The position numbers were made by a program, and so were the translations under genes. From Branchiostoma floridae (Eukaryota > Chordata > Leptocardii > Amphioxiformes > Branchiostomatidae), in contig NC_049990.1 of NCBI RefSeq assembly GCF_000003815.2, positions 8,480,449-8,544,448 of the forward strand: a stretch of DNA of 64,000 bases. The letters are read 5' to 3'. This document shows positions 1 to 10,701 of this stretch, piece by piece. Positions within the stretch are counted from its first letter, which is position 1; each line of letters starts with the position of its first letter. Below the pieces are notes generated by a model, which worked only from the letters and a program-made list of their open reading frames with translations, was not told where the DNA came from and did not search any database.

Positions 1-400
1 CCCAAAAAGTCATTTCCACACTTTTTTATCTTGGGGCCCCAGCAGGTGTAGAGCAAGCTGTTAAGAAGCCAAACTTACCCCGTTTTTTCTTAACGCCAAA
101 AGCTTTTTCCCATTAAAACAAACACTGGCCCCCCCCAAACCCTGGCCCCCCCGGGCCAAAAGATCCAGAAATGGGCGGTTTTGCGGCGGTCCCCCAAGAA
201 AAACTGCCGGGGGGCCAAAACTTTCGTTTTGCCAATCCCAAACGCTACCCCCATACCAAATCGTTATAGTTTTATAAAGGGGATGTGGCCTCCAAATTTG
301 GGCATTTTTAAAGGGACAGATCCCCCCCCCCAAAACAAAACCCCCTTTTTCCCGGAATAATACCCCCCCCCCCCCCCCCCATCGGCCTTATGGATTTATT
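1..400. other. Low-complexity, probably poor-quality sequence edge
   Basis: This stretch is full of runs of C, G, A and T, including about 20 Cs near 363-380, and many doubled or tripled bases. It looks like the low-quality end of a sequencing read or contig, not a biological low-complexity repeat. The open frame on the minus strand here is proline/glycine-rich noise. No gene is supported. Confidence 0.5.
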
Positions 401-498
401 GAACCGTAATGAAAATGGATGAGCGCCGACAGCGGGCGGTATTGAATAAGGAGTTAGAGACGTCGCCTTCCATTTATGAACAAACTCAATTTCCTCAC

Positions 499-569
499 AT
501 CACCGGGGCAGCCGATACGTGCTCTGGGAAGGAGATCACCGGGCAGCCATTACGTGCCCCGGGAAGGAG
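499..569. repeat. Two-copy 35/36-bp tandem repeat
   Basis: Two adjacent units begin 'atcaccgggg' and 'atcaccgggc' and both end 'gggaaggag'. They differ by a few substitutions and one indel. Function is unknown. Confidence 0.7.
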
Positions 570-1302
570 ATTGGTTTGGATATCCCGGAATAACCCCGAG
601 TAAACTCTGCGGTATGTTATTCACAACGTTTCGATCGACTTTTGTGTCCGGGAAAGTGTGGACAGGGTTATACGTACACACACAATATCGACGGTTTTGA
701 TCGCGCGACGTTGTATCCATGCAGCCGTAACGGCCAAGTTGATTTACTTACATGGATGACATCCACGCGTGCATCAATTTTCGTCCGTTTCCAAAAAAAA
801 AGAAAGAAAGAAGTTTTTCACCATGCTTTGAATCGTACGAAGCAGCTGTAAAAGGAGCGAATACATGCCGTAGATTAAAAGAAAATATAAGAAGATTGAC
901 TTTGAAAAAAAAGAAGAATCTATGGTTTGGTATGCAATACTGTATATGTAAGACCATGTAACTCCAATGCCAGCTAACTACATTGACAAATCATTTACAG
1001 CTTACGGCCAAAATGTCACCATTGGCAGCAAGCAACGGAGTCTGATATTGACAAGTTAGTGCTCCTAATCTCTAAACAAATGTTTGGGAGGAAAATCGTC
1101 ACGTTTTCCTAACTGTCTATCTTCACAAAACGTTAGGGAGGCAGTCTGCAATACTAGTAAACAGTCGAGTAGCTTAGGTAACGATTTTTGAATCCCTACA
1201 TCTGCTTTGCTATTAATCCAATCCAATTTAAGACATGCACTTGTTACTTTTTTATGAGTTTTCAAAGCTGGTGAAGATATACTTTCCATTCATCATTGAT
1301 GA

Positions 1303-1590
1303 ATGGTCATTTTGGGTCCACAATATCTGCTTGGAGATTACGGCCTTGCACCAACCAATCCAAGACATGCGGATCCAATTGCATTAGCGTTAACCAATGG
1401 TCGTTTTGGGTCCCAAACATCTACTTGGACTTGCACCAACCAATCCAAGACATGCACTTGTTCCTTTAAGGCTTGTGCCCTTATGGTTGATCAATGGTCG
1501 TTTTGGGTCCCGAACATCTACTTGGACTTGGACCAACCAATCCAAGACGTGCACTTGTTTCTTTAAGGCTTGCGCGGATCCAATTCCATT
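1303..1590. repeat. About 95-bp minisatellite, three main copies
   Basis: Three successive units begin at about 1303, 1397 and 1495. Each contains 'ggtcgttttgggtcc' or a close variant, 'catctacttgga' and 'caaccaatccaagac'. A degraded copy precedes them (about 1195-1260, 'aatccaatccaatttaagac'). The unit tail 'ggatccaattccattag' appears after copies 1 and 3. Open frames across it are by-products of the repeat. Confidence 0.8.
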
Positions 1591-1814
1591 AGTGTTGATG
1601 AATGTTCGCGGGTGCGCGGGGTCAGCCGGCTGCGTGATGTTTTGGAGGAACTAATGTCTCTCTCTCCCCGCGTTAATTCTACCGCTAGTAATTCACCCGA
1701 ACCGCGGTGCGCCTTGCGCATAAAAATGGCGGCCTTTAATGTACGTTTTAATGCATCCTGGCATTTCCTCGCACTGCTGGAGAATCTTGATGTAGCGGGA
1801 GCCATTATCATGAC

Positions 1815-1993
1815 TACTGCAAATGCAGAAACTTTCGCGGTAATTTAATGTGGCCGCTTCCCCGCGAACTTAAAACCACCGCGAACATTTTCCATGGCAG
1901 TAAGAGACTACAGTGCATAGTGCTACCGCGAACTTAAAACCACCGCGAAAAGGCCTTTTTCGCGCTACCGCGAAATCAAATGCATTTACAGTA
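1815..1993. mobile_element. TA-flanked palindromic MITE, copy 1
   Basis: The ends are inverted repeats: TACTGCAAATGCAG on the left and GCATTTACAGTA on the right. Both are bordered by TA, the target duplication expected of Tc1/mariner-type transposition. The interior repeats 'accgcgaacttaaaaccaccgcga' motifs in both orientations. It has no coding capacity, so it is non-autonomous. Related copies are at 2216, 22223, 25699 and 46388. Confidence 0.75.
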
Positions 1994-2215
1994 CTACAAA
2001 CTTCAATCTTACAGAAACGACGCCGTACAAACTGTATCACCACTATGCACCAAATAACAGTTTATGGTTCCCAAGTAACGTTAACCCCTTTTTCGTTTGT
2101 TGGTTCCTTTTTTTCACGACCAAGTGCAAGACGTGTTTCTTGGAACTCTGAAAATAGTTACGACAACATTCCGGGCATGCAACTCAATGTCGACCCGTCC
2201 TTTTGGTACTACATG

Positions 2216-2417
2216 TACTGTAAAGAGGGAAATATTTGCGAACATTTGATCTTCGCGGTAATGAGACAATGGAGTGGGTTTGAAGTTTCCCTGCATGTTT
2301 AATAAGATGGTGGGCGAGCAGAAGACAGGACAAAAATTTACGCGGTGATTTTAACTTCACGGTCAGCGCGAAAACAGCGAACATTGAATAACCGCGAACG
2401 TTTCCCTCTTTACAGTA
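2216..2417. mobile_element. TA-flanked palindromic MITE, copy 2
   Basis: Left end TACTGTAAAGAGGGAAA and right end TTTCCCTCTTTACAGTA form a perfect terminal inverted repeat of at least 17 bp. The interior carries 'cgcggt' and 'ccgcgaac' motifs like copy 1, but the subterminal sequence differs, so it is a different subfamily. It has no open frame of its own. Confidence 0.75.
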
Positions 2418-2984
2418 AAATCCCGGGGCGTACACTGTTTGCCGTGTATACTATTGCACTAGACAGGTCCATGACACATTGGGTGACGTGAACCGGATTC
2501 AAGGACCATGCCTTGCACAAATATAGCTTGTTTGCTTGTTTTTCGTCTGGGGCGGACAGAAATCCCATTACCCAAATCGCACTGGTTGGCCGGATCCTCT
2601 TTCTCCGAGAATTCGATACATTTGGTACAGAGGATCCGTGTATGTACAGAATGCCAAAACTACATATGGCAGTAACTTGCAATATCCTACAATACACAGG
2701 CGATCTGGGGGGCAAAATTTCTATTCTATGAATGTTTTACAGCACGGTTAGGGGTCAGTGGTTTTAGAACAGGTGCAACTTGAGTGTGTGGAGGCTCTTA
2801 CGTCAATGGCGGTCATTTGCTCAGCGGACTCTTACCTTACGCAAACGATGTTAAGTGTACTAGAGGACACAACACGTAGTCCATCTAAGTAATATATCAT
2901 GCTATGTTTCTCGCGTGTTTTGGCTAGACGTGGTTCACATGTAACGTTAATTTCTTGGTCGCAAAGGCATGATTTTCCTACTCT

Positions 2985-3137
2985 NNNNNNNNNNNNNNNN
3001 NNNNNNNNNNNNNNNNNNNNNNNNNNNNNNNNNNNNNNNNNNNNNNNNNNNNNNNNNNNNNNNNNNNNNNNNNNNNNNNNNNNNNNNNNNNNNNNNNNNN
3101 NNNNNNNNNNNNNNNNNNNNNNNNNNNNNNNNNNNNN
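2985..3137. other. Assembly gap (153 N)
   Basis: Run of undetermined bases. Similar short sequence occurs on both sides ('atgattttcctactct' before, 'atgattttccccctctt' after), which suggests that a repeat spans the gap. Confidence 0.95.
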
Positions 3138-5475
3138 GACTAAAAAACAGCCTAACCTCTGCTTGGAGAGTATGATTTTCCCCCTCTTCAAGTTTTTCTG
3201 GGGTGTCCATTTTCGCGATGAAAAGAAATAGGGTCGACAAAACTGTAAACCTATTGCCATAACGGCCTCCTACATTATGCATTCACCTCGGTAACATAAA
3301 TGTCGTATAGATATTGTTATCTATGTAGAAATATCATGGCGGCCAGTGAACTCATACAAATTGCCATCAGTGCGACATACAGCACATTACAAGACTCAAA
3401 ATAGCAATCCATCATTTGAGAACACAGCGATATACAACCTTCGACGTAGTAAAGCAGACAACGGCGTTATCTGATTAAGCTGATGGATTAATGAATCCCT
3501 TGGGATCTATGTCTAATTGGGCTACAATTACAGCAAGCAGTCAGGCACTGAAATAATATTTTCAGACGCCCCGGTCCTCAGCTTGTGTGTTTTATGACAA
3601 GTCAATATCTGGCCTGAGCCCAAATGTTAATACATGTATAACCATCTGTATGCATCACATTTCACGGTTACTTGTCTCCAGGGAAAACTGTATCTCATTC
3701 GGTCACTTACTTCGCTTCGATTTTCTTCCAAGTCGCTCAATATGAAACGCTCGTGACTGTATCACTGCTGGAATTGTGTGGAAAGCCTGGAAAGCGATCC
3801 TTTGGCGGCTATCCAGGCAGGCACTTTGTTACAGACGCAGTGGTCACCCCAGCAAACAATCTGGGTTATGTCTTGAATTTTGCCCTGTAAGATATAAACA
3901 ACCGCATGTCTATTTTCAAAGGTCCAGTCCGGAGGTCAAATTGTTGGGCACGTGGCGTTTTTCACATAGCCTAGGATGACAACCATACCCGTGTTGAACT
4001 AGATTACAACGGGGCGTTTTATGGAATTGGAAGAGCGAGGGAGCGGGTCAGGGACACAATGAATGATGAAAGTATTATTCTGGCATTATTATATTATTTA
4101 TGATCTGTTTAGATTTATATTAAAGGAAAAAATATTAATTTTCTTACACTGCCAGCATTTTCGTGTTCGCAAATTACCCCAAAATCTAAATTTGTTTTGC
4201 GAGAATATTCTGCTGGCGTCGTTCCAGAGTACACGTCACCGCGAAGCTTAGGCTGGGGCCGAGCACGAAATGGACTAGAAAGGAAGGGGAAGTCATAAAT
4301 AACAATTTTCTGCACGTCGGCACTTCTACTGCTGTATATGCATATATATCGTTATAGACAACCACACCGAGTGCGCGAGTACAACGTTTAACTTAAAGAC
4401 GACCAATTCTGAATACTGAATTTCAGGTGGGAATTTCCAAGGAGTGAACCAAGGAGGTTTTTAAATTATCAGTTTCTCTCCATTCCTTCCTTTCTCTACA
4501 TTGTCGAACAGACCGTGAGGAAATGACTCCCCTGGCCGGCCGACTCCCCTAGCATACTATTGACTCTATTTGTCCAATTTCTTAACTATTAAGACCACCA
4601 ATTCGCATAACCCGGTGGTGGCTAACCTTTCTTGGCTCTTTCGCTACATGACCTACATCATTGGCTATTTCCAAGCAGGTGTTGGGGACGTTTAGGGTTC
4701 ATGGAAGAGCGCAAAGTTTTCTGACCGGCAGCCTTCTAAACAAAAGATATTTCTGAGATCGGGCTGAGGTCTGGTATCCAGGCTACAGCCTTCTAATATA
4801 TGGTTCTATGCGTGCCGCTGACGGAGAATTCCAATCCCAACATCTACTTGGAGATATACACTTTACGATGTGTGTCTATTCCTAGAAATCATTACACTCC
4901 CCACCCTCCCACAAATAATCATTTGCTTTTGATCTCGCCAGGCCAAGCCGCATTGATACTGTAGGCTGTCTATGTGGGTCATGTGGTTCATTTTTCCAAA
5001 CTAACAGATGGCAACGCAGCGACTGTAACTAAAAACATAACGTCATCTGTCATCTCCCAAACAGCCTCGCAAACGTTGTACAGGTTTTGAATTTTATGTC
5101 GGTCCGCCGGTGGCCCTTCCGGGGGGATATACCGAAAGCACATCCCCAGCACATGTCACAGCTGTTTCCAATCGTCCCCATTTGCAGCCTCAGGCCAGGG
5201 TCTAGGTCGTTGGGAGTACGTGGGACGCCCGCCCTTCAATGTCACAGCAGCCTGAGTAATGCCATGTGTTTGTATGGCCTGGAACAAATACTAACGTTCG
5301 CGTTCTTCAATGGGACAACAACATTTTCCTGAAGTCAAGACTCAAGAAAAGAGCGACATGTCCTTTAATATTTTGCGGGGTGGGGTGCGGTGTGTGAAAT
5401 TGAAGAGAGAACACACCTTATTTTCCACACCTCTATTATGGTGAGATAAAAATTAGCTGAGCCCTAACGTTATCT
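3138..5475. other. Intergenic stretch, no gene seen
   Basis: No frame here looks like protein. Just after the gap lies 'cctaacctctgcttggagag', which recurs in diverged form near 27670 and is probably a dispersed repeat edge. Nothing else stands out. Confidence 0.4.
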
Positions 5476-5575
5476 NNNNNNNNNNNNNNNNNNNNNNNNN
5501 NNNNNNNNNNNNNNNNNNNNNNNNNNNNNNNNNNNNNNNNNNNNNNNNNNNNNNNNNNNNNNNNNNNNNNNNNNN
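5476..5575. other. Assembly gap (100 N)
   Basis: Run of exactly 100 Ns, typical of a gap of unknown size. Confidence 0.95.
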
Positions 5576-7299
5576 CAAGCTATGGCAGGAGTCTTCAAGC
5601 CCCGGATGAGGCCTGCGCAGCCTTGAACTTCTACATTTCCCCTAATCTACGGAACAGCCGTTCATCATTCTATATCATGTCTCATCAATTTCTCTTACGA
5701 CTCATTACGATAAATGAACGTCGGGATGCAACAAAACTTCATAATGAGAGTGGAAACCGAGCTACAAAAGCGGACAAGGACACAATTGCTAGTATTATTA
5801 ATTGCGTGCCCAAGGTGTCCCAGCCAGCGTGTACTGCATATGAGCAACTATTTACAAAACGGTCATGGACACATTTTTTGTGGTTACTTTCTGGTTGCCC
5901 TTTCTGCTGCCACGACTTCAAATAGCAACAGCAAAACTGTATTAAACATTCAGGTCAAAAAAGCAAAACCAAGACTTTCTGCAAGCCATCAAACCGTTTT
6001 AGTATAAGACTGTCCATCATACCCCCCAGTCAAGGCAAACAGACCCAAGAATAAACAATAAACGCTGTGCAATCTGGACTTTGAGTCTTTGCCCCCAAAG
6101 AAGTTTGGACCTTGTTGACTCTCTTTGGCAATTTACAATAGTCACACCACGCCCCTTCGACCCGGTTGCGAGGACGGGACAGGGAGACATGCAGGAATGC
6201 GTGAGTGCCTACGTGATTCGAATACATGATGAGGCCAGAACTTTTAAACAGGCACTGGACTGTCCTTGTAGCAGCATCCCCGTGTACCATTGAAAGGATA
6301 GCCTTCTTTTGATGTTAGACTGGGGACCGTAATCTACATTAGCATGAGGAGGGAGGGATTTTGAGAAAGTCATATACACTGATCTCACTCACACTCCATA
6401 AAGTTACTTTTTCCAGGCACACAAATAAATTACAGGAGACAGCTAAATCACGTAAATGTAAAAAGAAATGATAACTGCATACCATATTCGCTAGTTCACT
6501 GACAAAATAAGCTGTAAAAATGTTAAACGAATAATTCTTAAGTATATAATATAAGTATGATACTGCCGATACTATAATAGTGGAATTTTTTCAGGCACAT
6601 ATCTATGCTACAGCAGACTGCCTTCAAGCCATTCTTCAGGCAGGGTTGTCTGATGCAGCGGACGACACTACCAAAAAAGCATGACGTAATGTTGATCCCC
6701 GGTCGATAAACGCACTCAGCCATCACGCAGGGTTTGACCTCTGGGACCTATGGAAAGTACAAACGGGCGTCCTGCAGGCTGGACACGAAAATATGGCCCC
6801 TATCCCCGCCGAATACCAGGCTATATACATTTGCTCGGTCCGAATGTATTGGGTGACGCGTCATTAGACGTGCCCTTCGCTTTCTGCCAGTATTCTTGCG
6901 GCAACTAGAGCATGAAAAATGGAGTAATTTGAGATAACAGCACTCAGATCAAATTCAAGAAATGGTACGACCTTTATACAAAATCAAGATTTAGACAATT
7001 CTGTTTTTGATACAACTTTTTCTTTCTATTTGTCTTTTTTCAATATTGCAAACCGATGGATTTTTTTTTTCAGGCACTAAAATTCAACAGATGCATCAAG
7101 TGTTTTGTACAGATCAAATAAAGGTCTTCATTCAATAAAACTAGAACAGTCTACATCAAGATCATGTCCATTGCTGGTGGTTGAGAGTTTTAATGATGTC
7201 AATGACACCGATGTTTACGCCTTTCCTTGTTGTAAAAAAAATCTATAAACTTTTCCTCAGGCACTTTTCCGCTTGGATTCTGGTCAGCGTAAACATCTC
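5576..7299. other. Intergenic stretch, no gene seen
   Basis: AT-rich DNA with short random open frames and poly-T tracts (around 7010-7075). No exon, RNA gene or element is recognised. Confidence 0.4.
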
Positions 7300-7900
7300 C
7301 CCTGAACACAAACAGTAATTTGATACGCCCAGTGCGGAGAGTAATCGTCGTGTGGGAATTACGCTCGCTCCGGGGCCGGCCTGTCATGCTCGCGCCGGGG
7401 CCGCGGACTTGACTTGGCGCTTCAAAAAAACAGGGCACGTGATGCCTGACAACCTGTCAGTATCCATCCGCTTAAACACTTCAACTTCGCAACTTTAGCA
7501 TAAAATCCATACTTTTCCCATGTTATGTCGTACTTAATATTGAAGTATTAAAATAGTACGGAAATATTGAGCGAATGCCGCGAGGTCGATGAATGGTTTA
7601 AGGTAGAGTGTAGGGACTTGTTCGTGTCTCTGTGTAGTTGTATGAACACACTGCGTGGTGAGGCCTGGCTCGCCGCTGTCCGATGAATGGCAGTCAGTCC
7701 TGCGGGGCCTGAGATCATACCTTTATCGGGTTTTCCTCGGCGTTTTCCTCGTGGTTCCCACGTCCAACGCGGATCAGACTCGAGATCCACATCTCCGAGT
7801 TCTACGGTAACAGCTTGGCGGCCAGATTTGTCAGGAACAGCGGCGTATAACTCGGTTTTGCGCCGTTTCCCGGGACTTGCGGCCGGCGGGTGAGTTGTTC
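7300..7900 (+). promoter_or_regulatory. GC/CpG-rich patch, possible promoter with non-coding first exon
   Basis: This stretch is clearly richer in G+C and CpG than the surrounding DNA ('gctcgcgccggggccgcgg' near 7389). It ends with a good splice donor, CGG|GTGAGT, with the intron starting at 7890. TBL1-family genes usually have non-coding 5' exons, and the first TBL1 coding exon here is preceded by an acceptor at 24720-24721, so an upstream non-coding exon must exist. Placing it here is a guess from base composition and the donor. RNA evidence could put it elsewhere or assign this patch to a minus-strand gene. Confidence 0.25.
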
Positions 7901-10358
7901 GTTGCGCTATCCGGTGTGTCAAAGCCAGCCATGACTACTGCGTGGCGGCATGCCTGAAAACTAGAATCCTTCGCTCTCTCTTTCCTCTGATTTCTCATTA
8001 TAGGATCATTATAAACAGCCCTTATCATACACGCTTACCTAAATCGACTCATTCGTACGTTTAACGTGTTTGATGATGACGTCTCCAAAGGTATTCGGCC
8101 GTAATTTTTTTTACGAGGAGTAACGTTATGCTGAAAACGCACCAACGATAAGTTCATGTCATAATTTTTGTTTTGTACGGCGTGCGCTCGGATCCTTCCT
8201 TAGATCCTTTAATCGATAAGGACCCTCTGTCCGCCTGTATTGCATCACATCCACACACACTTTCACTTGTTTTTCTACCGAGCGTTGTATGATAATTTGT
8301 ACCGTGGAGGGTGCCAGTATTTTTGGCCCAAGTTCACAGCCCCCGGCCGCTTGCCAGCCAAGGTCACCCTCTCTCAATATGCGATAATTTCTCCAGGGCT
8401 TTTATGCTGCGTTACCCCTAGTCGATGTAGGTCGTTTTAATTTGGCTATCTAAATTCATATCAGTGGACTCAATACCGGGGTAGCCGACAATGTAACGAC
8501 ATTTATCTTGGTGATGGTGGTACTTAGCCTGGTTTCTTTGTATAGAAATTATGAAAAGGAAAGATGCCACATTGGAAAGATCATTTTTATGATTATCTAC
8601 TACAAATATTTTATGGCCCCCATAACTGAAAGTTCTGAAATTGTTGTCCTTGGCTGTTATGCATTGGCCGCCTGAGTTTTTTTTAAGAATCCATATTAGG
8701 CACCGAGCCCAATTTTATTTATTTATTAATTTTTGTATTATTATATTTATTTATTCATGTCGGTCTATTTGGTTTCAATTTGGAAGATTATCAGTGTGAC
8801 AGAATAAGAAATGGATGGAAATAAATGTAAAATATCTTACAAATCTAAGGCGATTTTGTTTCGTTGATGGTGGTACTGTAATAGATTTAACTTCTGTCAG
8901 AAGCATATGTCAATGTTTGGTGGAAAAGGTGATAAAATCATACATTTTTCAATGTGCAATTTTTGAATCTAAAACGATTTATGACAGTCTGTTTTCCATA
9001 ACAATGATAGTTTGGTATATTTGGAGCCATGAGTGTATATTTGATGGACTCACTCAATGGCAATCGTTCCAGCATGTTGCTGGTTTCCTGCGGGCCAGTT
9101 CAATGTCTCAAAACACCTTAGATTCTGTAATTTCTGTTGACATCTGGAATAGTTTCCACTAACCAGAGACAGGCAACATGATTTATTTATACTTCTTGGG
9201 GCCTACCCTTGCTCGTTTTTGGCAGTGAAAACATCTTGGCTGCCAACTATGTTATGTTAAACAGCTTATGGCAAATAATTTCATAACTATGATATGTATA
9301 ACATTTGCCCTACTTATGTCTTTTCACATGTTTTTTAGCTTTAATTTTGGATTGTTATTTCTTTAAAAGATTGATTGTCTAACAATGTCTTTTGAAGAGC
9401 TACCCCAAAGATGTTTTGGGCAATGAATGTATTTTACAGCTGCTTTACTGTAAAAGCTACCCATATTGGGTACTCAATATGAAGTCATGGTATCCATCCT
9501 GGTGCATAAAATGGATGAGTCGATATTGGGATTGCTATAAAGGAAACGTTTTATTGGGCTGCAGCTGTTCATAAGTCGGTTGCTTCTTTTGAGCTACATT
9601 TTGTCGTAAATTGTAACTGTGAATTTCATGGAACCCCAAATGGGTGTTGCAGGTACAAGTGTGGCATGTACAGGACTTGGGACAATGTGATATTTTTATG
9701 CGTGTCTTAATGTCACGGGTAGGAATGTTAGGATTCTGAGGGATTATTGCAATATATTTTATATTTTTATGGAACACTGGTCAGATTTTTGTCGTGTAGT
9801 CATTAAAAATGTTTGAAAAAAAGTGTATGGTTAGAAAGAGGGCATTTTACTGCACGTCTGATTCCTTTTTTTATTAGACAAAGGGTCAAGGTATATTTAT
9901 TTGTAAGGGCACAGAAGCTCATGGCTATGTATTTGAATTTGAAAAGTAGAATATGCAAGGTGTTGATTTATTATTATTTTCTAGATCCATGCGAGGGTCT
10001 GGTACCTAGTACTGTAGTGGTAAGGGTGAAGGCAGATGCAAATGTGCTGCTACCTTTACTGTACCCCTGAACTGAAGACTTGCCAAAATCAACTTAAAAA
10101 TAGCTTCATAATTTGTCAATGCCAGGACAGATAACCCATGCTGGGGTTGCTTGCTTCCTGTTTATCGGGATGGCAGGCAGAAGATATGTATGGCAGACTG
10201 TGCGGTAGGCGGCGGAGTGTCTCGTTCCTTGGGGGTGGTGGCAACCAATGTAATATAGTCAGCTGCCTTTTCTTGCCTACAAAACTGGTATATATCATAT
10301 CAGCTTGTCATTATGATACTGGGTGCTTCATACAGATACTTTGTAGCTGACTGTGACT
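7901..10358. other. Non-coding stretch, no gene seen
   Basis: Mostly AT-rich DNA with an A/T-only-like tract at about 8700-8760. The 115-codon open frame at 8815-9162 has AT-driven composition and no recognisable motif, so it is not called. Confidence 0.4.
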
Positions 10359-10701
10359 NNNNNNNNNNNNNNNNNNNNNNNNNNNNNNNNNNNNNNNNNN
10401 NNNNNNNNNNNNNNNNNNNNNNNNNNNNNNNNNNNNNNNNNNNNNNNNNNNNNNNNNNNNNNNNNNNNNNNNNNNNNNNNNNNNNNNNNNNNNNNNNNNN
10501 NNNNNNNNNNNNNNNNNNNNNNNNNNNNNNNNNNNNNNNNNNNNNNNNNNNNNNNNNNNNNNNNNNNNNNNNNNNNNNNNNNNNNNNNNNNNNNNNNNNN
10601 NNNNNNNNNNNNNNNNNNNNNNNNNNNNNNNNNNNNNNNNNNNNNNNNNNNNNNNNNNNNNNNNNNNNNNNNNNNNNNNNNNNNNNNNNNNNNNNNNNNN
10701 N
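10359..10701. other. Assembly gap (343 N)
   Basis: Run of undetermined bases. Open frames that run through it are artefacts. Confidence 0.95.

Larger units (their letters stand above)
401..2984. other. Intergenic stretch with repeats, no gene
   Basis: No coding exon is recognisable. The stretch holds a 35/36-bp tandem pair (499-569), a roughly 95-bp minisatellite (1303-1590) and two TA-flanked palindromic elements (1815-1993 and 2216-2417). Short open frames at 400-960 are lysine-rich or random and match no family I know. Confidence 0.5.

Noticed and set aside
1303-1654. Open frames with repeated protein text
   Set aside because: They are translations of a DNA minisatellite, not a repeat protein. 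Units are not multiples of three and frames change.
8815-9162. 115-codon open frame on the plus strand
   Set aside because: AT-driven composition (F, I, S, Y-rich), without motif or splice context.
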